The notes beneath the pieces were generated by a model. The model ran no database searches. It was given only the letters and a program-made list of their open reading frames with translations, and was not told the DNA's origin. Shown piece after piece: positions 8,758 through 20,520 of a DNA stretch of 64,000 nucleotides; within the stretch, counting starts at the first letter, position 1, and the number at the start of each line of letters is the position of its first letter. Origin of the DNA: Pantoea latae (GTDB lineage Bacteria; Pseudomonadota; Gammaproteobacteria; Enterobacterales; Enterobacteriaceae); assembly GCF_002077695.1 (NCBI RefSeq), contig NZ_MWUE01000004.1, forward strand, positions 186,001-250,000, given 5' to 3'. The translations under genes were made by a program, and so were the position numbers.

Positions 8758-8957
8758 ATGCCTGCGATTTACTGCGTCGCAGCGGGCAAAGGCTGCGCGC
8801 AGCGTCACTGAACTTAAACCGTTCTGCAACCTGCGTGTCATTTAAGAACCGACGCTATATACCCCGGCGGGCCGTGCCGCCAGGATAGGCTTTTTATTGC
8901 CATTTTGTGCGCAACGGTAGACGGGCGCAGGTTTATGACGAGGAGACTGACACCACG

Positions 8958-9563
8958 ATGGAAGCGCTTAACCACTCTCTGTTTTTACTGATCAACGCCA
9001 CCCCGGATTCCCCCGCCTGGCTGCTGGCGCTGGCGACCTTTATCGCCAAAGACCTGATCGCTATTGTGCCGCTGCTGATTGTCGCGCTCTGGCTGTGGGG
9101 TCCGCGCGATCGCGTCCACTCGCAGCGCGTGCTGGTGCTGAAAACCGGCATGGCGCTGATTTACGCGCTGAGCATCTCATGGTGCGTCGGCCAGCTGTTT
9201 CCGCATCCGCGCCCGTTCGCCATCGGGCTGGGCTATCAGTTTCTGCATCATGCGCCTGACGACTCCTACCCGAGCGATCACGGCACCACCATTTTTACCT
9301 TTGCGCTGGCGTTTATTTTCTGGCATCGCCTCTGGTCGGGCGTGATCCTGATGGCGCTCGGCACGGCCATCGCCTGGTCGCGTGTTTACCTTGGCGTGCA
9401 CTGGCCGATGGATATGCTGGGCGGGTTTCTGGTGGGGCTGCTCGGCTGTCTGGCGTCGCATCTCGCCTGGCAGGGCTACGGCGCGCGCATGCTGGCGACC
9501 TGTAGCGCGCTTTACCGCGCGCTGTTCGCCCTGCCGATACGCAAGGGCTGGATCCAGGATTAA
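8958..9563 (+). CDS. ybjG: Undecaprenyl-diphosphatase (PAP2 family)
   Basis: Inner-membrane PAP2 phosphatase that recycles undecaprenyl diphosphate to the monophosphate for peptidoglycan and O-antigen synthesis. About 201 residues. PAP2 motifs: KTGMAL-to-PHPRPF region (motif 1), PSDHGTTIF (motif 2, with catalytic His) and SRVYLGVHWPMDML (motif 3, second His). Five to six predicted membrane spans. The start MEALNHSLFLLINATPDS aligns with E. coli YbjG; an upstream in-frame GTG region lacks support. In E. coli the gene lies beside dacC-deoR; deoR is missing here. Confidence 0.93.
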   Translation: MEALNHSLFLLINATPDSPAWLLALATFIAKDLIAIVPLLIVALWLWGPRDRVHSQRVLVLKTGMALIYALSISWCVGQLFPHPRPFAIGLGYQFLHHAPDDSYPSDHGTTIFTFALAFIFWHRLWSGVILMALGTAIAWSRVYLGVHWPMDMLGGFLVGLLGCLASHLAWQGYGARMLATCSALYRALFALPIRKGWIQD

Positions 9564-9565
9564 GC

Positions 9566-9640
9566 AAGCGGGCCGAGCGCGCAGGGAGGCCGTGAGCGAC
9601 TTTGCGATCGGCCCACGCCATCCGCGTCTGCTCAACACTA
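9566..9640. repeat. Partial copy of an interspersed element shared with 23719-23819
   Basis: GCGGGCCGAGCG and then AGCGACTTTGCGATCGG plus a diverged ...CCCACGCCATCCGCGT recur here from the right half of the element downstream of moeB. The left arm is missing, so this is a truncated or internally shortened copy. It lies between the convergent genes ybjG and dacC, as the full copy lies between moeB and ybiT. No ORF. Confidence 0.6.
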
Positions 9641-9652
9641 CCAGAGTGTACT

Positions 9653-10852
9653 TTAACTAAACCACTTGCCGAACAGCGAGTGAAACTGCATCAGCACGAA
9701 ATCGACGATGCGGCTGAAGAAATTGCCTTCTGGCACCTCCTCCATCACCACCAGCGGACGCTGTTCGATGGTTTTGCCATCCAGCTGGAAGTCGATGGTG
9801 CCCACCACCTGATTTTTCTTTAACGGCGCTTCAAGCTGCGACGTGGTCAGGTTATAGCTCGCCTTCAGGTTCTTCATCTGCCCTTTCGGCAGCGTCAGCG
9901 CGGCGTCTTTCTCGACACCCAGATTGACCTCTTTGCGATCGCCGAACCAGACGCGCTGCTGGGCGAACGGCTTGTCCGCCTTAATCGGCGTCACGGTTTC
10001 GAAAAAGCGGAATCCCCAGGTCAGCAGCTTCTCGCTTTCGCGGAAACGCGCGGCGTCGGTGGCGGTGCCGAGCACCACGGAGATCAAGCGCATATCGTTC
10101 TCGGTGGCGGAGGCCACGAGATTGTTGCCGGCGCCCGAGGTGTGGCCGGTCTTGATGCCGTCGACCTGCAGATTGGTGCTCCACAGCAGCCGGTTGCGGT
10201 TCATCTGGCGAATATGGTTGAAGGTAAACTCTTTCTCTTTATTCAGCGCATACTCTTCCGGCACGTCGCGGATTAGCGCCTGGCCAATCAGCGCCATATC
10301 GCGCGCCGTGCTGTACTGCCCTTCTGCATCCAGCCCGTGCACCGTCATAAAGTGGGTGTTTTTCAGCCCGAACGCCTTCACGTAGTTGTTCATCAGGCCG
10401 ATAAAGGCGTCCTGGCTGCCGGCGACATAGTCGGCCAGCGCGATGCAGGCGTCGTTGCCGGACTGGATAACAATGCCTTTATTCAGCTCCGACACCGGAA
10501 TGCGGTCGCCAGGCTTAAGGAACATCAGCGACGAACCCTTGAGCTTAGGATTGCCGGTGGCCCATGCGTCCTGACCGATTGTCACCATATCGTCGCGCTT
10601 AATCTTGCCCGATTTCAGCGCCTGCCCGACCACATAGCTGGTCATCATTTTGGTCAGGCTGGCGGGATCGAGCCGATCGTCCGCGTTGCCTTCCGCCAGC
10701 ACCTTACCGCTGGCGTAATCCATCAGAATCCAGGCTTTGGCCTCAACCTGAGGCGGCGCGGGGGCATCAACGGCAAGCGCGGCGGGCGCGACAAACAGCA
10801 GTAACGAGGCGGCGGCGAACCGCAGGCGGCGTGGAGAGCGAATAGTTGTCAT
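9653..10852 (-). CDS. dacC: D-alanyl-D-alanine carboxypeptidase DacC (PBP6)
   Basis: Periplasmic, membrane-anchored DD-carboxypeptidase that trims pentapeptide stems of peptidoglycan. 399 residues. Signal peptide to about residue 27 (ALA-VDA). Penicillin-binding motifs: SLTK with catalytic Ser65 and Lys68, SGN at 131-133 and KTG at 234-236. The C-terminal amphipathic helix ([17 protein letters not shown]) is the membrane anchor of the PBP5/6 group. The chromosomal position identifies DacC rather than DacA. Convergent with ybjG. Confidence 0.95.
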   Translation of the reverse strand: MTTIRSPRRLRFAAASLLLFVAPAALAVDAPAPPQVEAKAWILMDYASGKVLAEGNADDRLDPASLTKMMTSYVVGQALKSGKIKRDDMVTIGQDAWATGNPKLKGSSLMFLKPGDRIPVSELNKGIVIQSGNDACIALADYVAGSQDAFIGLMNNYVKAFGLKNTHFMTVHGLDAEGQYSTARDMALIGQALIRDVPEEYALNKEKEFTFNHIRQMNRNRLLWSTNLQVDGIKTGHTSGAGNNLVASATENDMRLISVVLGTATDAARFRESEKLLTWGFRFFETVTPIKADKPFAQQRVWFGDRKEVNLGVEKDAALTLPKGQMKNLKASYNLTTSQLEAPLKKNQVVGTIDFQLDGKTIEQRPLVVMEEVPEGNFFSRIVDFVLMQFHSLFGKWFS

Positions 10853-11119
10853 ATGCGAGGAAATTCCATGTTAAATCGCGGTTTTAAGGCAAAAAACGAC
10901 AGAGTAAAACGCTACCCTCTGCAGCGCATGAAAAAAACCGCCCAACCGTAAAGTTTTATAGAGTTTAGTAGAGTAACCCTGGCACCAGCCGGACGCGCTG
11001 ACCAGTGTCGCGCCGCGCGCGCGTGGAGAAAAGCCGGTTAAATTCCGATTTTTCGCAGAAGAGTTAAGACCGTCACAAAATTCTGCCAGGCTGATGGGAG
11101 TCAACTGAGGAGATGCACC

Positions 11120-11776
11120 ATGGACTTAGCCGTATTTGACCTCGACGAAACCGTCATCTGCGCCGACAGTACTGGCCTGTGGCTGCGTTGGCTGGTGTCG
11201 CAGGGCTTCGCGCGGGAAACGCTGCTGGCGGAAGAGCAGGCGCTGATGGCGCAGTACTACGCCGGCACCCTGGCGATGGAAGAGTATATGGCGCTGACGC
11301 TCTCGCCGCTGGCCGGGCTGGCGGCGCCGACCGTGGCGGGCTGGGTGCGCCGCTGGATCCAGCGCGACATCCTGCCGCGCGTCTATCCAGAGGCGCGTGA
11401 CCGCATTGGATGGCATCAGCTGCGCGGCGACAAAGTGGTGATTTGCTCCGCCAGCGGCGAGCATCTGGTGGCGCCGATTGCCGAACGCCTGGGGGCGCAC
11501 GGCGCGCTGGCGATTGGCGTCGAAGTGGTGGACGATCGCTACAGCGGCCAGACCTACGGCACCCTGACCTACAAAGAGGGCAAGGTGACGCGGCTGACCG
11601 ACTGGCGCGCGCTGCAGCAGGAGAGTCAGTTTGATCGCACCTGGGCCTACAGCGACTCCATGAACGACCTGCCACTGCTGGCGCAGGCCGATCATGCGCT
11701 GGTGATCAACCCCGACGCGCGGCTGCATCAGGAAGCGCTCGCGCGCGGCTGGGAGGTCTGCCGCTGGGCGCGCTGA
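11120..11776 (+). CDS. HAD superfamily subfamily IB phosphatase
   Basis: 218-residue cytoplasmic phosphohydrolase of the SerB/PgpC-like HAD-IB group. Motif I is DLDET (residues 7-11, nucleophile and acid/base Asp), motif II ICSASG, motif III the Lys in the YKEGK segment, and motif IV YSDSMNDLPLL with paired Asp. The substrate cannot be told from the sequence; phosphoserine, phosphatidylglycerophosphate or another small phosphoester are possible. TGAGGAG lies 8 nt before the ATG. It abuts yliI tail to tail with no gap. Confidence 0.85.
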   Translation: MDLAVFDLDETVICADSTGLWLRWLVSQGFARETLLAEEQALMAQYYAGTLAMEEYMALTLSPLAGLAAPTVAGWVRRWIQRDILPRVYPEARDRIGWHQLRGDKVVICSASGEHLVAPIAERLGAHGALAIGVEVVDDRYSGQTYGTLTYKEGKVTRLTDWRALQQESQFDRTWAYSDSMNDLPLLAQADHALVINPDARLHQEALARGWEVCRWAR

Positions 11777-12910
11777 TTAGCCGCGTGCGGCGCTGGCCTC
11801 CTGCGCCAGCCCGACCTTCAGCAGCTTGCCGTTGTCCTCGTCGGTGAGCACATAGAGATAGCCGTCCGGCCCCTGACGCACGTCGCGGATGCGCTCGTGG
11901 CGATCGCCCAGCAGGCGCTGCGTCTCGACCACCTTATCGCCGTTGACGCTGAGGCGGATCAGGCTTTTCTCTTTCAGCGCGCCGATAAACAGCGAATTTT
12001 TCCACTGCGGAAAACGGGCGCTGTTGTAAAACGCCATGCCGCTAACCGCCGGCGAGACTTTCCAGTAAAACGCCGGCTGCTCCGTTCCCGCCACGTGCGT
12101 GCCCTTTGACTCCGGCACTTTACTGCCGCTGTAGTCAATGCCCCAGGTCGCCAGCGGCCAGCCGTAATTTTTGCCCTTTTGCGGAATATTCACCTCATCG
12201 CCGCCGCGCGGGCCATGCTCGCTCTCCCACATCTGCTGCGTCCAGGGATTAAAGGCCAGCCCCTGCGGATTGCGCAGGCCGTAAGCCCAAATCTCAGGAC
12301 GCGCACCGCTGCGGCTGACGAATGGATTATCTTTTGGCACGCTGCCGTCCTGATTCAGACGCAGGATTTTGCCGGTGAGCTTGTCGAGATCCTGCGCGCT
12401 GCTGCTGTGGAAGTTGTCGCCGAAGACGATATAGAGATAGCCGTCGCCATCGAAGGCGAGGCGCGTGCCGAGGTTGTTGCCCGCCGACAGCTGCGGCGTC
12501 TGGCGCACCACCGTTTTAAAGTCGGTCAGGCGGCGATTATCCGCGCTGAGCTGACCGTAGCCCACCACTGCGCCCAGCTCGCCGCGGCTGTTGGCCTCGG
12601 TATAGCTCAGCCAGACGCGGCGGCTCTGCGCAAAATCCGGCGCCAGCACCACGTCGAGCAGCCCTGCCTGGCGACGCGCCACCACCTGCGGCACGCCCTC
12701 AATCGGCTGCGACAGGCCGCTCTGCGGCTGCCAGCTGCGCAGCTGGCCGCTGCGCTCGGTGATCAGCAGCGTCTGATTGTCCGGCAGAAACGCCACCGAC
12801 CAGGGATGATCGAGTTTGTCCTGTAAAACCTGAACCTGCACCTCCGCCGCCAGCGCGGGAAGCGTCGCGAGCGCGCCGCCGAGTAGCAGCGCAGCAGTGA
12901 ATCGGGCCAT
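11777..12910 (-). CDS. yliI: PQQ-dependent aldose sugar dehydrogenase YliI
   Basis: 377-residue periplasmic beta-propeller dehydrogenase (Asd/YliI, soluble glucose dehydrogenase fold) that oxidises aldose sugars with pyrroloquinoline quinone. A signal peptide runs to about residue 21 (TLPALA-AE). Family blocks DHPWSVAFLPD, YGLRNPQGLAFNP, HGPRGGDEVN and KNYGWPLATWG are present. No PQQ synthesis genes are in this window, so cofactor supply cannot be judged. Convergent with the HAD phosphatase gene. Confidence 0.92.
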   Translation of the reverse strand: MARFTAALLLGGALATLPALAAEVQVQVLQDKLDHPWSVAFLPDNQTLLITERSGQLRSWQPQSGLSQPIEGVPQVVARRQAGLLDVVLAPDFAQSRRVWLSYTEANSRGELGAVVGYGQLSADNRRLTDFKTVVRQTPQLSAGNNLGTRLAFDGDGYLYIVFGDNFHSSSAQDLDKLTGKILRLNQDGSVPKDNPFVSRSGARPEIWAYGLRNPQGLAFNPWTQQMWESEHGPRGGDEVNIPQKGKNYGWPLATWGIDYSGSKVPESKGTHVAGTEQPAFYWKVSPAVSGMAFYNSARFPQWKNSLFIGALKEKSLIRLSVNGDKVVETQRLLGDRHERIRDVRQGPDGYLYVLTDEDNGKLLKVGLAQEASAARG

Positions 12911-13018
12911 AGAGTGCTCCAGTCGCCAGGGGATAAGCTTAAGGGTAGCCAGCGCGACGGGATAATGTTCAGGCTTTACAAAAGATTAAGTATGGCATCC
13001 CTGCCAGTGCCCGCTGAC

Positions 13019-13675
13019 TCAGGGCGCGCTAAAGTGCATAGCGTCGCTGACGGTTTCGTCAATGGCGCTTTTCACGTCGCCGTAGGTGATGGGCGCGCTG
13101 CTGTTGTTCAGCGGCTTGCCGAACGCTTTGCGCACCACCTTGATCAGCGGTTTGCCGGTCTGGGCGTCGCGCGCTTCGATCTCCAGGAACAGCGCGCTGT
13201 TCTGCGTGCGGTGCCCGGTCGCCGCCATGGTGCTGGCGATCACCGCCGCGACCGGCACCACCTCATAGAACTGCACGCCCTCGTTTTCCGCCGTGACGCC
13301 GGTGATGGCGCTGCGCACGATCAGCGTGCGCGGGCCGGGCTGCGTCACCAGCTTTTTACGCTCGCCAATCGCCGCTTTCAGCCGCGTGTCGGTGTAGCTG
13401 CGGATCTGATCCAGGGTTTGCTGGCTGACGCGCGCCGTAGGCTTCGCCGCCGGATAGTACACCACCGGCGTATAGACCACCGAGCTGTAGTCGCTGCTGC
13501 GGTAGTCGGGCGAAATCCAGCGCAGCGTCGGTCGGTCGCTGGCGGAAGAAGCGGGTTTAAGCTGACTGTAATCCTGGATAAAACCGGAATAGTGCTGTTT
13601 ATCGGTAACGTGCGAGGTACATCCCGCCAGCAGCGCGGCGCCTGCTAACAGGGTCAACAAGGAAATTTTGCGCAT
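13019..13675 (-). CDS. DUF3313 family lipoprotein
   Basis: 218-residue secreted protein with a lipobox LLAGC (Cys19), so it is expected to be lipid-anchored in the envelope. The body matches the DUF3313 family as I recall it: FIQDYSQLKP near the N-terminus, a central TRLKAAIGERKKLVTQPGPRT segment, and a hydrophobic PVAAVIASTMAA stretch. No function is established for the family. Flanked by yliI (same strand, 108 bp away) and the carbonic anhydrase gene; not clearly in an operon. Confidence 0.7.
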   Translation of the reverse strand: MRKISLLTLLAGAALLAGCTSHVTDKQHYSGFIQDYSQLKPASSASDRPTLRWISPDYRSSDYSSVVYTPVVYYPAAKPTARVSQQTLDQIRSYTDTRLKAAIGERKKLVTQPGPRTLIVRSAITGVTAENEGVQFYEVVPVAAVIASTMAATGHRTQNSALFLEIEARDAQTGKPLIKVVRKAFGKPLNNSSAPITYGDVKSAIDETVSDAMHFSAP

Positions 13676-13744
13676 AGTCAGTTCTCAAGTGGAAACAGGA
13701 CGTTAATAGCTTAGATAATCTAATGAGAACGCGCCGGAAGAAAA

Positions 13745-13778
13745 GGAAAGAAAACGCCCGCTGTGGACACAGCGGGCG
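13745..13778 (-). terminator. Terminator of the carbonic anhydrase gene
   Basis: A 10-bp perfect stem CGCCCGCTGT / ACAGCGGGCG with a 4-nt loop (13755-13778), 6 bp past the stop codon. On the minus strand it is followed by TTTTCTTTCC. Confidence 0.85.
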
Positions 13779-13784
13779 AGAGGA

Positions 13785-14420
13785 TTACTCGAAGCAGGTT
13801 TCCGGGTTATCGGAGAGAGAGATAAAGCTTTTGCCGCCTTCGGTCAGGGCGATGATTTTGCCTGACTCAATGTCGTAGACCCAGCCGTGCAGGCGCACTT
13901 TGCCTTTACGCAGCGCCAGCGCCACGGACGGATGCGTCTTGATATTGTTCAGCTGCGCGATAACGTTCTCTTTCACCATCTCGTTTAGCTTGGCTTCCGG
14001 CGTTTCGAACTCGCGCTCTTCCACCACGGTTTTCGCCGCGTCGGCGTAGCGCAGCCAGTGCTCAACCGCCGGCATGGTGTCCATGCACTGGCAAGAGGCG
14101 ATAGCGTTCATCGCGCCGCAGTTGGAGTGGCCGCAGATGATGATTTCGCTGACGCCCAGCACCATCAGCGCATATTCGATGGTGGCGGAGACGCCGCCCG
14201 GCTCAGGACCGAACGGCGGCACGATATTGCCCGCGTTGCGGATCACGAACAGCTGGCCCGGCTCCTGCTGCGTCACCAGCTCCGGCACCAGACGGCTGTC
14301 GGAACAGGAGATAAACAGCGCTTTAGGATTTTGGTTCGACGCCAGGCTTTTGAAAAGATCCTTCCTTTCAGGAAACACATTCTGTTGAAAACTCAGAAAT
14401 CCGTTAACGATCTCTTTCAT
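13785..14420 (-). CDS. Beta-class carbonic anhydrase (CynT-like)
   Basis: Zinc enzyme interconverting CO2 and bicarbonate. About 211 residues. Zinc and catalytic residues: Cys39-x-Asp41-x-Arg43 in CSDSR, and His98-x-x-Cys101 in HSNCGAM. Sequence blocks [30 protein letters not shown] and [10 protein letters not shown] are closer to E. coli CynT than to Can, although no cyanase genes are adjacent. It may serve as a general bicarbonate supplier. The second of two adjacent ATGs is preferred for spacing to GAGAG. Confidence 0.93.
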   Translation of the reverse strand: MKEIVNGFLSFQQNVFPERKDLFKSLASNQNPKALFISCSDSRLVPELVTQQEPGQLFVIRNAGNIVPPFGPEPGGVSATIEYALMVLGVSEIIICGHSNCGAMNAIASCQCMDTMPAVEHWLRYADAAKTVVEEREFETPEAKLNEMVKENVIAQLNNIKTHPSVALALRKGKVRLHGWVYDIESGKIIALTEGGKSFISLSDNPETCFE

Positions 14421-14423
14421 CAT

Positions 14424-14721
14424 TGCGCTCTCACATTATCCACTTCGTCGACTGCGGCGACAGGTGTCCGCAGCTGCCTTGTTATCTGCTTATTATTGAA
14501 TTCACAGTAAATTTGAATGTCGGATTTAAGCACCAGGCCGCGCCAAACTCAACCCTGTTGTGCGCACCAGCCGGTTCCATCTGAGAGCGTTTTTTTGATT
14601 TTTTACTGAGATAACGCGAGGTTAGCCAGCAAACGCCCGGCGACGGTGTTTGCACTTATTTACGTAATGGACCAAAGAAAAGGCGGTTTGCCCGCACAGG
14701 GAAGCGCCCTTTATCTGGTTG
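14424..14721. other. Intergenic region upstream of the carbonic anhydrase gene
   Basis: About 300 bp between the carbonic anhydrase gene and the end of the gsi operon. It must carry the carbonic anhydrase promoter. Short open frames here have no ribosome-binding site or family resemblance and were not annotated. An AT-rich patch (TTTTTTTGATTTTTTACTGA, near 14590) is the only compositional feature noticed. Confidence 0.4.
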
Positions 14722-14751
14722 AAAAACCCCACGATTTATCGGTCAATCGTG
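14722..14751 (-). terminator. Candidate terminator of the iaaA-gsi operon
   Basis: Stem CACGATT / AATCGTG (14730-14736 with 14745-14751) followed on the minus strand by GGGGTTTTTC, 7 bp past the DUF4385 stop. It would end the iaaA-gsiABCD-DUF4385 transcript. Confidence 0.6.
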
Positions 14752-14757
14752 CGACAT

Positions 14758-15207
14758 TTAGCCATACAGCTTCTGGTGCGCCTGTTTGCGCGCCAGATAG
14801 TCCTCATCTTCGCGCAGGCGATCCCAGTAGGCTTTGAACACGGCCGCCGCCGCGGCCTTCTCTTCGTCGACGCCGCGCGGCAGCTCATTGCCGTCGGCGT
14901 CATATTTGCGTCCGCCCTTGTGGTTGCTGTAGCGACGCGCGCGGGTGTAGCCCATCTGAATGAATTTACGCGCCATATCCATACCAACGAAATCATCCTG
15001 CGCGCGATAGGCCTCAAACAGCTCCATGATCTTCGCCGCCGAGGCCTGCGCTATCGGCACGGTGCGAAAGCGCCAGTGCGGCAGGATCTCGCTTTTATAG
15101 GGCTCCACCATCAGCACGCCCTGCTCGCCGCGCCCAACCTGATAGCGCTCCGGCTGCTTGCGGAAGTCGATGGTTTTAAAGTCTTGCTCGTAGTCGAATT
15201 TTTTCAT
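14758..15207 (-). CDS. DUF4385 domain protein coupled to the gsi operon
   Basis: 149-residue soluble protein with no signal peptide or membrane span. The sequence has a [20 protein letters not shown]-terminus, many charged residues and a C-terminal [16 protein letters not shown] stretch, matching DUF4385 as I recall that family. Function unknown. Its ATG overlaps the gsiD stop by 4 bp (ATGA), so it is translationally coupled to the glutathione importer operon and probably produced in modest amounts with it. It is not part of the operon in E. coli. Confidence 0.75.
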   Translation of the reverse strand: MKKFDYEQDFKTIDFRKQPERYQVGRGEQGVLMVEPYKSEILPHWRFRTVPIAQASAAKIMELFEAYRAQDDFVGMDMARKFIQMGYTRARRYSNHKGGRKYDADGNELPRGVDEEKAAAAAVFKAYWDRLREDEDYLARKQAHQKLYG

Positions 15208-16109
15208 GACCTGAGTTTAGGATCGAGTGCGTCGCGAAGCCCGTCGCCAAGCAAATTAAATGCTAAAACCGTGAGGAAAATCGCCAGGCTGGGGAAAATC
15301 GCCACGTGCGGCGCCAGCACCATATCGGCGCGCGCCTCGTTCAGCATCGCGCCCCACTCCGGCGTGGGCGGCTGCGCGCCCAGCCCGAGAAACGACAGGC
15401 TGGCGGCGGTAATGATTGAGGTGCCGATGCGCATGGTGAAGTAGACCACAATGGACGACACCGTGCCGGGCAGGATATGGCGCAGCAGGATAGTGGCGTC
15501 CGAGGCGCCGATGCTACGCGCCGACTCGATATAGGTCTGATGCTTCAGCACCAGCGTGTTGCCACGCACCAGGCGAGCAAACGCCGGAATGCTGAAGATT
15601 GCCACGGCGATGATCACATTGCTCATGCCGCTGCCCATAATCGCCACCACGGCGATCGCCAGCAGAATGCCGGGAAAGGCAAACAGCACGTCGCAGACGC
15701 GCATGGTAATGCGATCCCAGGCGCCTTCGTAGTAGCCCGCCAGCAGGCCGAACAGCGTGCCGATCGCCGCGCCGATGGCCACGGAAAAGAAGCCGGCGAT
15801 CAGCGAGATGCGCGTGCCCACCAGCACGCGGCTAAAGATATCGCGCCCCAGCGAATCGACGCCGAACCAGTGCAGCGCCGAGGGGCCTTCGTTGAGCCGG
15901 TCGTAGTCGAAGTAGTTTTCTGCGTCGAAGGGGGCGATCAGCGGCGCGATAAAGGCCACCACGATCAGCAGCAGCACGAACAGTCCGGCCGTCACTGCCA
16001 CCGGCTGACGGCGAAAACGTCGCCAGAACTCGCTCCAGGGCGTACGAACCCGATTTTCCGTGGTCAGCGGCAGGCTTTTCAGCGCCGCTTCACGTCGCCA
16101 GTTTTTCAT
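15204..16109 (-). CDS. gsiD: Glutathione ABC transporter permease GsiD
   Basis: 301-residue inner-membrane permease of the dipeptide/oligopeptide DppC type, forming the glutathione channel with GsiC. The N-terminal NWRREAAL...[10 protein letters not shown] block, the [17 protein letters not shown] motif and the EAA-type loop [13 protein letters not shown] match GsiD. About six membrane spans. Fourth transporter gene of iaaA-gsiABCD, 9 bp after gsiC. Confidence 0.96.
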   Translation of the reverse strand: MKNWRREAALKSLPLTTENRVRTPWSEFWRRFRRQPVAVTAGLFVLLLIVVAFIAPLIAPFDAENYFDYDRLNEGPSALHWFGVDSLGRDIFSRVLVGTRISLIAGFFSVAIGAAIGTLFGLLAGYYEGAWDRITMRVCDVLFAFPGILLAIAVVAIMGSGMSNVIIAVAIFSIPAFARLVRGNTLVLKHQTYIESARSIGASDATILLRHILPGTVSSIVVYFTMRIGTSIITAASLSFLGLGAQPPTPEWGAMLNEARADMVLAPHVAIFPSLAIFLTVLAFNLLGDGLRDALDPKLRS

Positions 16110-16118
16110 TGCGACTCC

Positions 16119-17039
16119 TTACCTGTAGCGAATGGCGGGATTGATTGCCGCATAGAGCAGATCGACAATCAGGTTAATCAGGATGAACTCCAGCGAAAAG
16201 AGCAGCACTTCGGCCTGGATCACCGGGTAGTCGCGCATCTCCACCGAATCCACCAGCAGACGGCCCAGCCCCGGCCAGTTAAACACCACCTCGACGACGA
16301 TGGAGCCGCCAAGCAGAAAGCCGAACTGCAGGCCCATCATGGTGACCACCGGGATCATGGCGTTGCGCAGGCCGTGTTTCACCACCACCAGCGATTCGCG
16401 CACCCCTTTGGCGCGCGCGGTGCGCATATAATCCTCCTGCATCACCTCAACGAAGGAGGCGCGGGTAAAGCGCGCCATTACCGCCGCCACCGCGGCGCCC
16501 AGCGTAATCGACGGCAGAATATAGTGTCGCCAGCTGTCGGCGCCGACGGTCGGCAGCCAGCCGAGTTCCACCGAGAACACCTGCATCAGCAGCATGCCGA
16601 GGGCGAAAGCGGGAAAGGAGATGCCTGACACCGCCAGCGTCATGCCAAGACGGTCCGGCCAGCGGTTGCGCCAGACGGCAGAGAGGATGCCAATCGCCAT
16701 GCCGAACACCACCGCCCAGATCATACTGGCCAGCGTCAGCCACAGCGTGGGCATAAAGCGCGCGGCGATCTCGTCGGCCACCGGCCGCTTCGACACCAGC
16801 GACTGGCCGAAATCGCCCTGCAGCGCGTTGAGCATAAAGTGCCAGAACTGCTGCGGCAGCGGCTGATCCAGGCCCAGCTCCTGGCGCACCAGCGCGACCA
16901 CCGTCGCGTCCGCGTCCTGACCGGCGATCAGGCGCGCCGGATCGCCCGGCAGCAGGTGAACGAACATGAACACCAGCACCGCCACAATCAGCAGCGTGGG
17001 GATCAGCCCCAGCAGCCGTTTAATAAAATAGTTAAGCAT
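16119..17039 (-). CDS. gsiC: Glutathione ABC transporter permease GsiC
   Basis: 306-residue DppB-type inner-membrane permease, partner of GsiD. It begins [19 protein letters not shown], the first span, followed by the [11 protein letters not shown] motif. The EAA-type loop ([18 protein letters not shown]) that contacts the ATPase lies in the C-terminal half. It lies 49 bp after gsiB. Confidence 0.96.
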   Translation of the reverse strand: MLNYFIKRLLGLIPTLLIVAVLVFMFVHLLPGDPARLIAGQDADATVVALVRQELGLDQPLPQQFWHFMLNALQGDFGQSLVSKRPVADEIAARFMPTLWLTLASMIWAVVFGMAIGILSAVWRNRWPDRLGMTLAVSGISFPAFALGMLLMQVFSVELGWLPTVGADSWRHYILPSITLGAAVAAVMARFTRASFVEVMQEDYMRTARAKGVRESLVVVKHGLRNAMIPVVTMMGLQFGFLLGGSIVVEVVFNWPGLGRLLVDSVEMRDYPVIQAEVLLFSLEFILINLIVDLLYAAINPAIRYR

Positions 17040-17088
17040 GCGAAATCCTGCGCAGCGGCGGCCAGCCCAGACGGGCTGGCCTGTCGGG

Positions 17089-18624
17089 TTACTTCAGATC
17101 GGCCTCGTCGAAATTGAAGCCGGTGTCCGGCTGGACGTAGAAGCCGCTCAGCGAGGTGGTGTTGGCGGAAACCAGCTGCTCCACCACCAGCGGGATCCAC
17201 GGATGATCGTTCCAGATTTTATCCTGCGCGTCTTTGTAGAGGCTCGCTTTACGCTCGCGGTCCGTGGTTTTCAGCGCGTCGGCCAGATCTTTATCAACCT
17301 GCGGGTTGCTGTAGAACGCGGTGTTGAAAATGGCGGGCGGCCAGGAGGTGGTGGCGAACAGCGGCGTCAGCGCCCAGTCCGCTTCGCCGGTCGAGGCGGA
17401 CCAGCCGGTGTAGAACATGCGCACGCCGCTCTCTTTCTGTGCTTTGCTCTCCACCTCGGCGGCGCGCTGACCAGCGTCCATCGCCGTCACCTTCACCTTC
17501 ACGCCCACCTGCGCCAGCTGCTGCTGGGTAAACTGCAGCACTTTTTGCGCGGTGCTGTGGTTGTGCGACGACCAGAGCGTGGTTTCAAAGCCGTTGGGGT
17601 AACCCGCTTCCTTCAGCAGCTCGCGCGCTTTGGCCGGATTGTAGGGGATCGCCGGATATTTTTGCGCAAAGTCGATGGCGGGCGGCACGACGCCGGTCGC
17701 CGGCGTGGCGTAGCCGGCAAAGGCGACTTTGGTCAGCGCCTCGCGGTTGATGGCGTACTCTAGCGCCTCACGCACCTTCGGGTTGTCGAACGGCTTCTGG
17801 GTAACGTTCAGGCTGATATAGCGCTGCATAATCGACGGCGAGGTCACCACCTTCAGCTTCGCGTTCTTCTCCAGCAGTTTTGCCTGCTCGAACGGGATCG
17901 GGAAGGCGAAGTTCGCCTCGCCGGTCTGCAGCATCGCGGCGCGGGTGTTGTTGTCGACCACCGGACGCCAGGTGATGGAGTCGAGCTTCGGATAGCCCTT
18001 TTTCCAGTAGCAGTCCCACTTCTTCACCTTCACAAAGTCGGTCTGGTTCCAGGTCACCAGCTCATAGGGACCGGTGCCCACTGGATGGAAGCCGATCTCC
18101 TTGCCATATTTTTTCAGCGCGGTCGGGGAGATCATCACCGCGGCCGGGTGCGCCAGATTATTGATAAAAGCCGAGAAAGGCTGCTTCAGGGTGATCTTCA
18201 CCGTGGTGGGATCGACCGCCTCGGTGGTGGCGATATATTTGAACAGGTTGTAGCGCTTCAGGTGATTGTCCGGATTGCTGGCGCGCTCCAGGTTGACCTT
18301 GACCGCTTCGGCGTTGAAATCCGTGCCGTCCTGAAATTTGATCCCTGGACGCAGCTTGATGGTGTAGGTCAGCCCGTCCGGGCTCGCCTGATAGCTTTCC
18401 GCCAGCACGTTGGTCAGCTTCATCTCTTCATCGAAGCCGAACAGCCCCTGATAGAAGGATTTCGCCACCGACTGCGACAGCGTGTCGTTGGCGTCGTAAG
18501 GATCGAGCGTGGTGAAGTTCGAGCCGACGGCGATCACCGCATCTTTCGCCGCCCAGGCGGGCAGCGCCGTGATGGCGCTGAGCACGCCTGCCGCCAGTAG
18601 CCCTTTACGCATTGTGTTGTGCAT
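17089..18624 (-). CDS. gsiB: Periplasmic glutathione-binding protein GsiB
   Basis: 511-residue solute-binding protein (SBP family 5, DppA/OppA type) that captures extracellular glutathione for GsiACD. A signal peptide ends near residue 25 (ALPAWA-AKD). Family 5 landmarks include [33 protein letters not shown] and [12 protein letters not shown]. Third gene of the operon. An ATG four codons in (MRKGLLAAG) could also start it. Confidence 0.95.
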   Translation of the reverse strand: MHNTMRKGLLAAGVLSAITALPAWAAKDAVIAVGSNFTTLDPYDANDTLSQSVAKSFYQGLFGFDEEMKLTNVLAESYQASPDGLTYTIKLRPGIKFQDGTDFNAEAVKVNLERASNPDNHLKRYNLFKYIATTEAVDPTTVKITLKQPFSAFINNLAHPAAVMISPTALKKYGKEIGFHPVGTGPYELVTWNQTDFVKVKKWDCYWKKGYPKLDSITWRPVVDNNTRAAMLQTGEANFAFPIPFEQAKLLEKNAKLKVVTSPSIMQRYISLNVTQKPFDNPKVREALEYAINREALTKVAFAGYATPATGVVPPAIDFAQKYPAIPYNPAKARELLKEAGYPNGFETTLWSSHNHSTAQKVLQFTQQQLAQVGVKVKVTAMDAGQRAAEVESKAQKESGVRMFYTGWSASTGEADWALTPLFATTSWPPAIFNTAFYSNPQVDKDLADALKTTDRERKASLYKDAQDKIWNDHPWIPLVVEQLVSANTTSLSGFYVQPDTGFNFDEADLK

Positions 18625-18663
18625 CTGGTTCTCCTGTAATCCCTGCTTAGTGTGAGTGTGATA

Positions 18664-20511
<1,848 letters not shown>

Positions 20512-20520
20512 GCCTGCTCC

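Noticed and set aside
8805-8957. PmrA box upstream of ybjG
   Set aside because: CTTAAA and TTTAAG half-sites are present but not at the direct-repeat spacing of the PmrA consensus, so no call was made.
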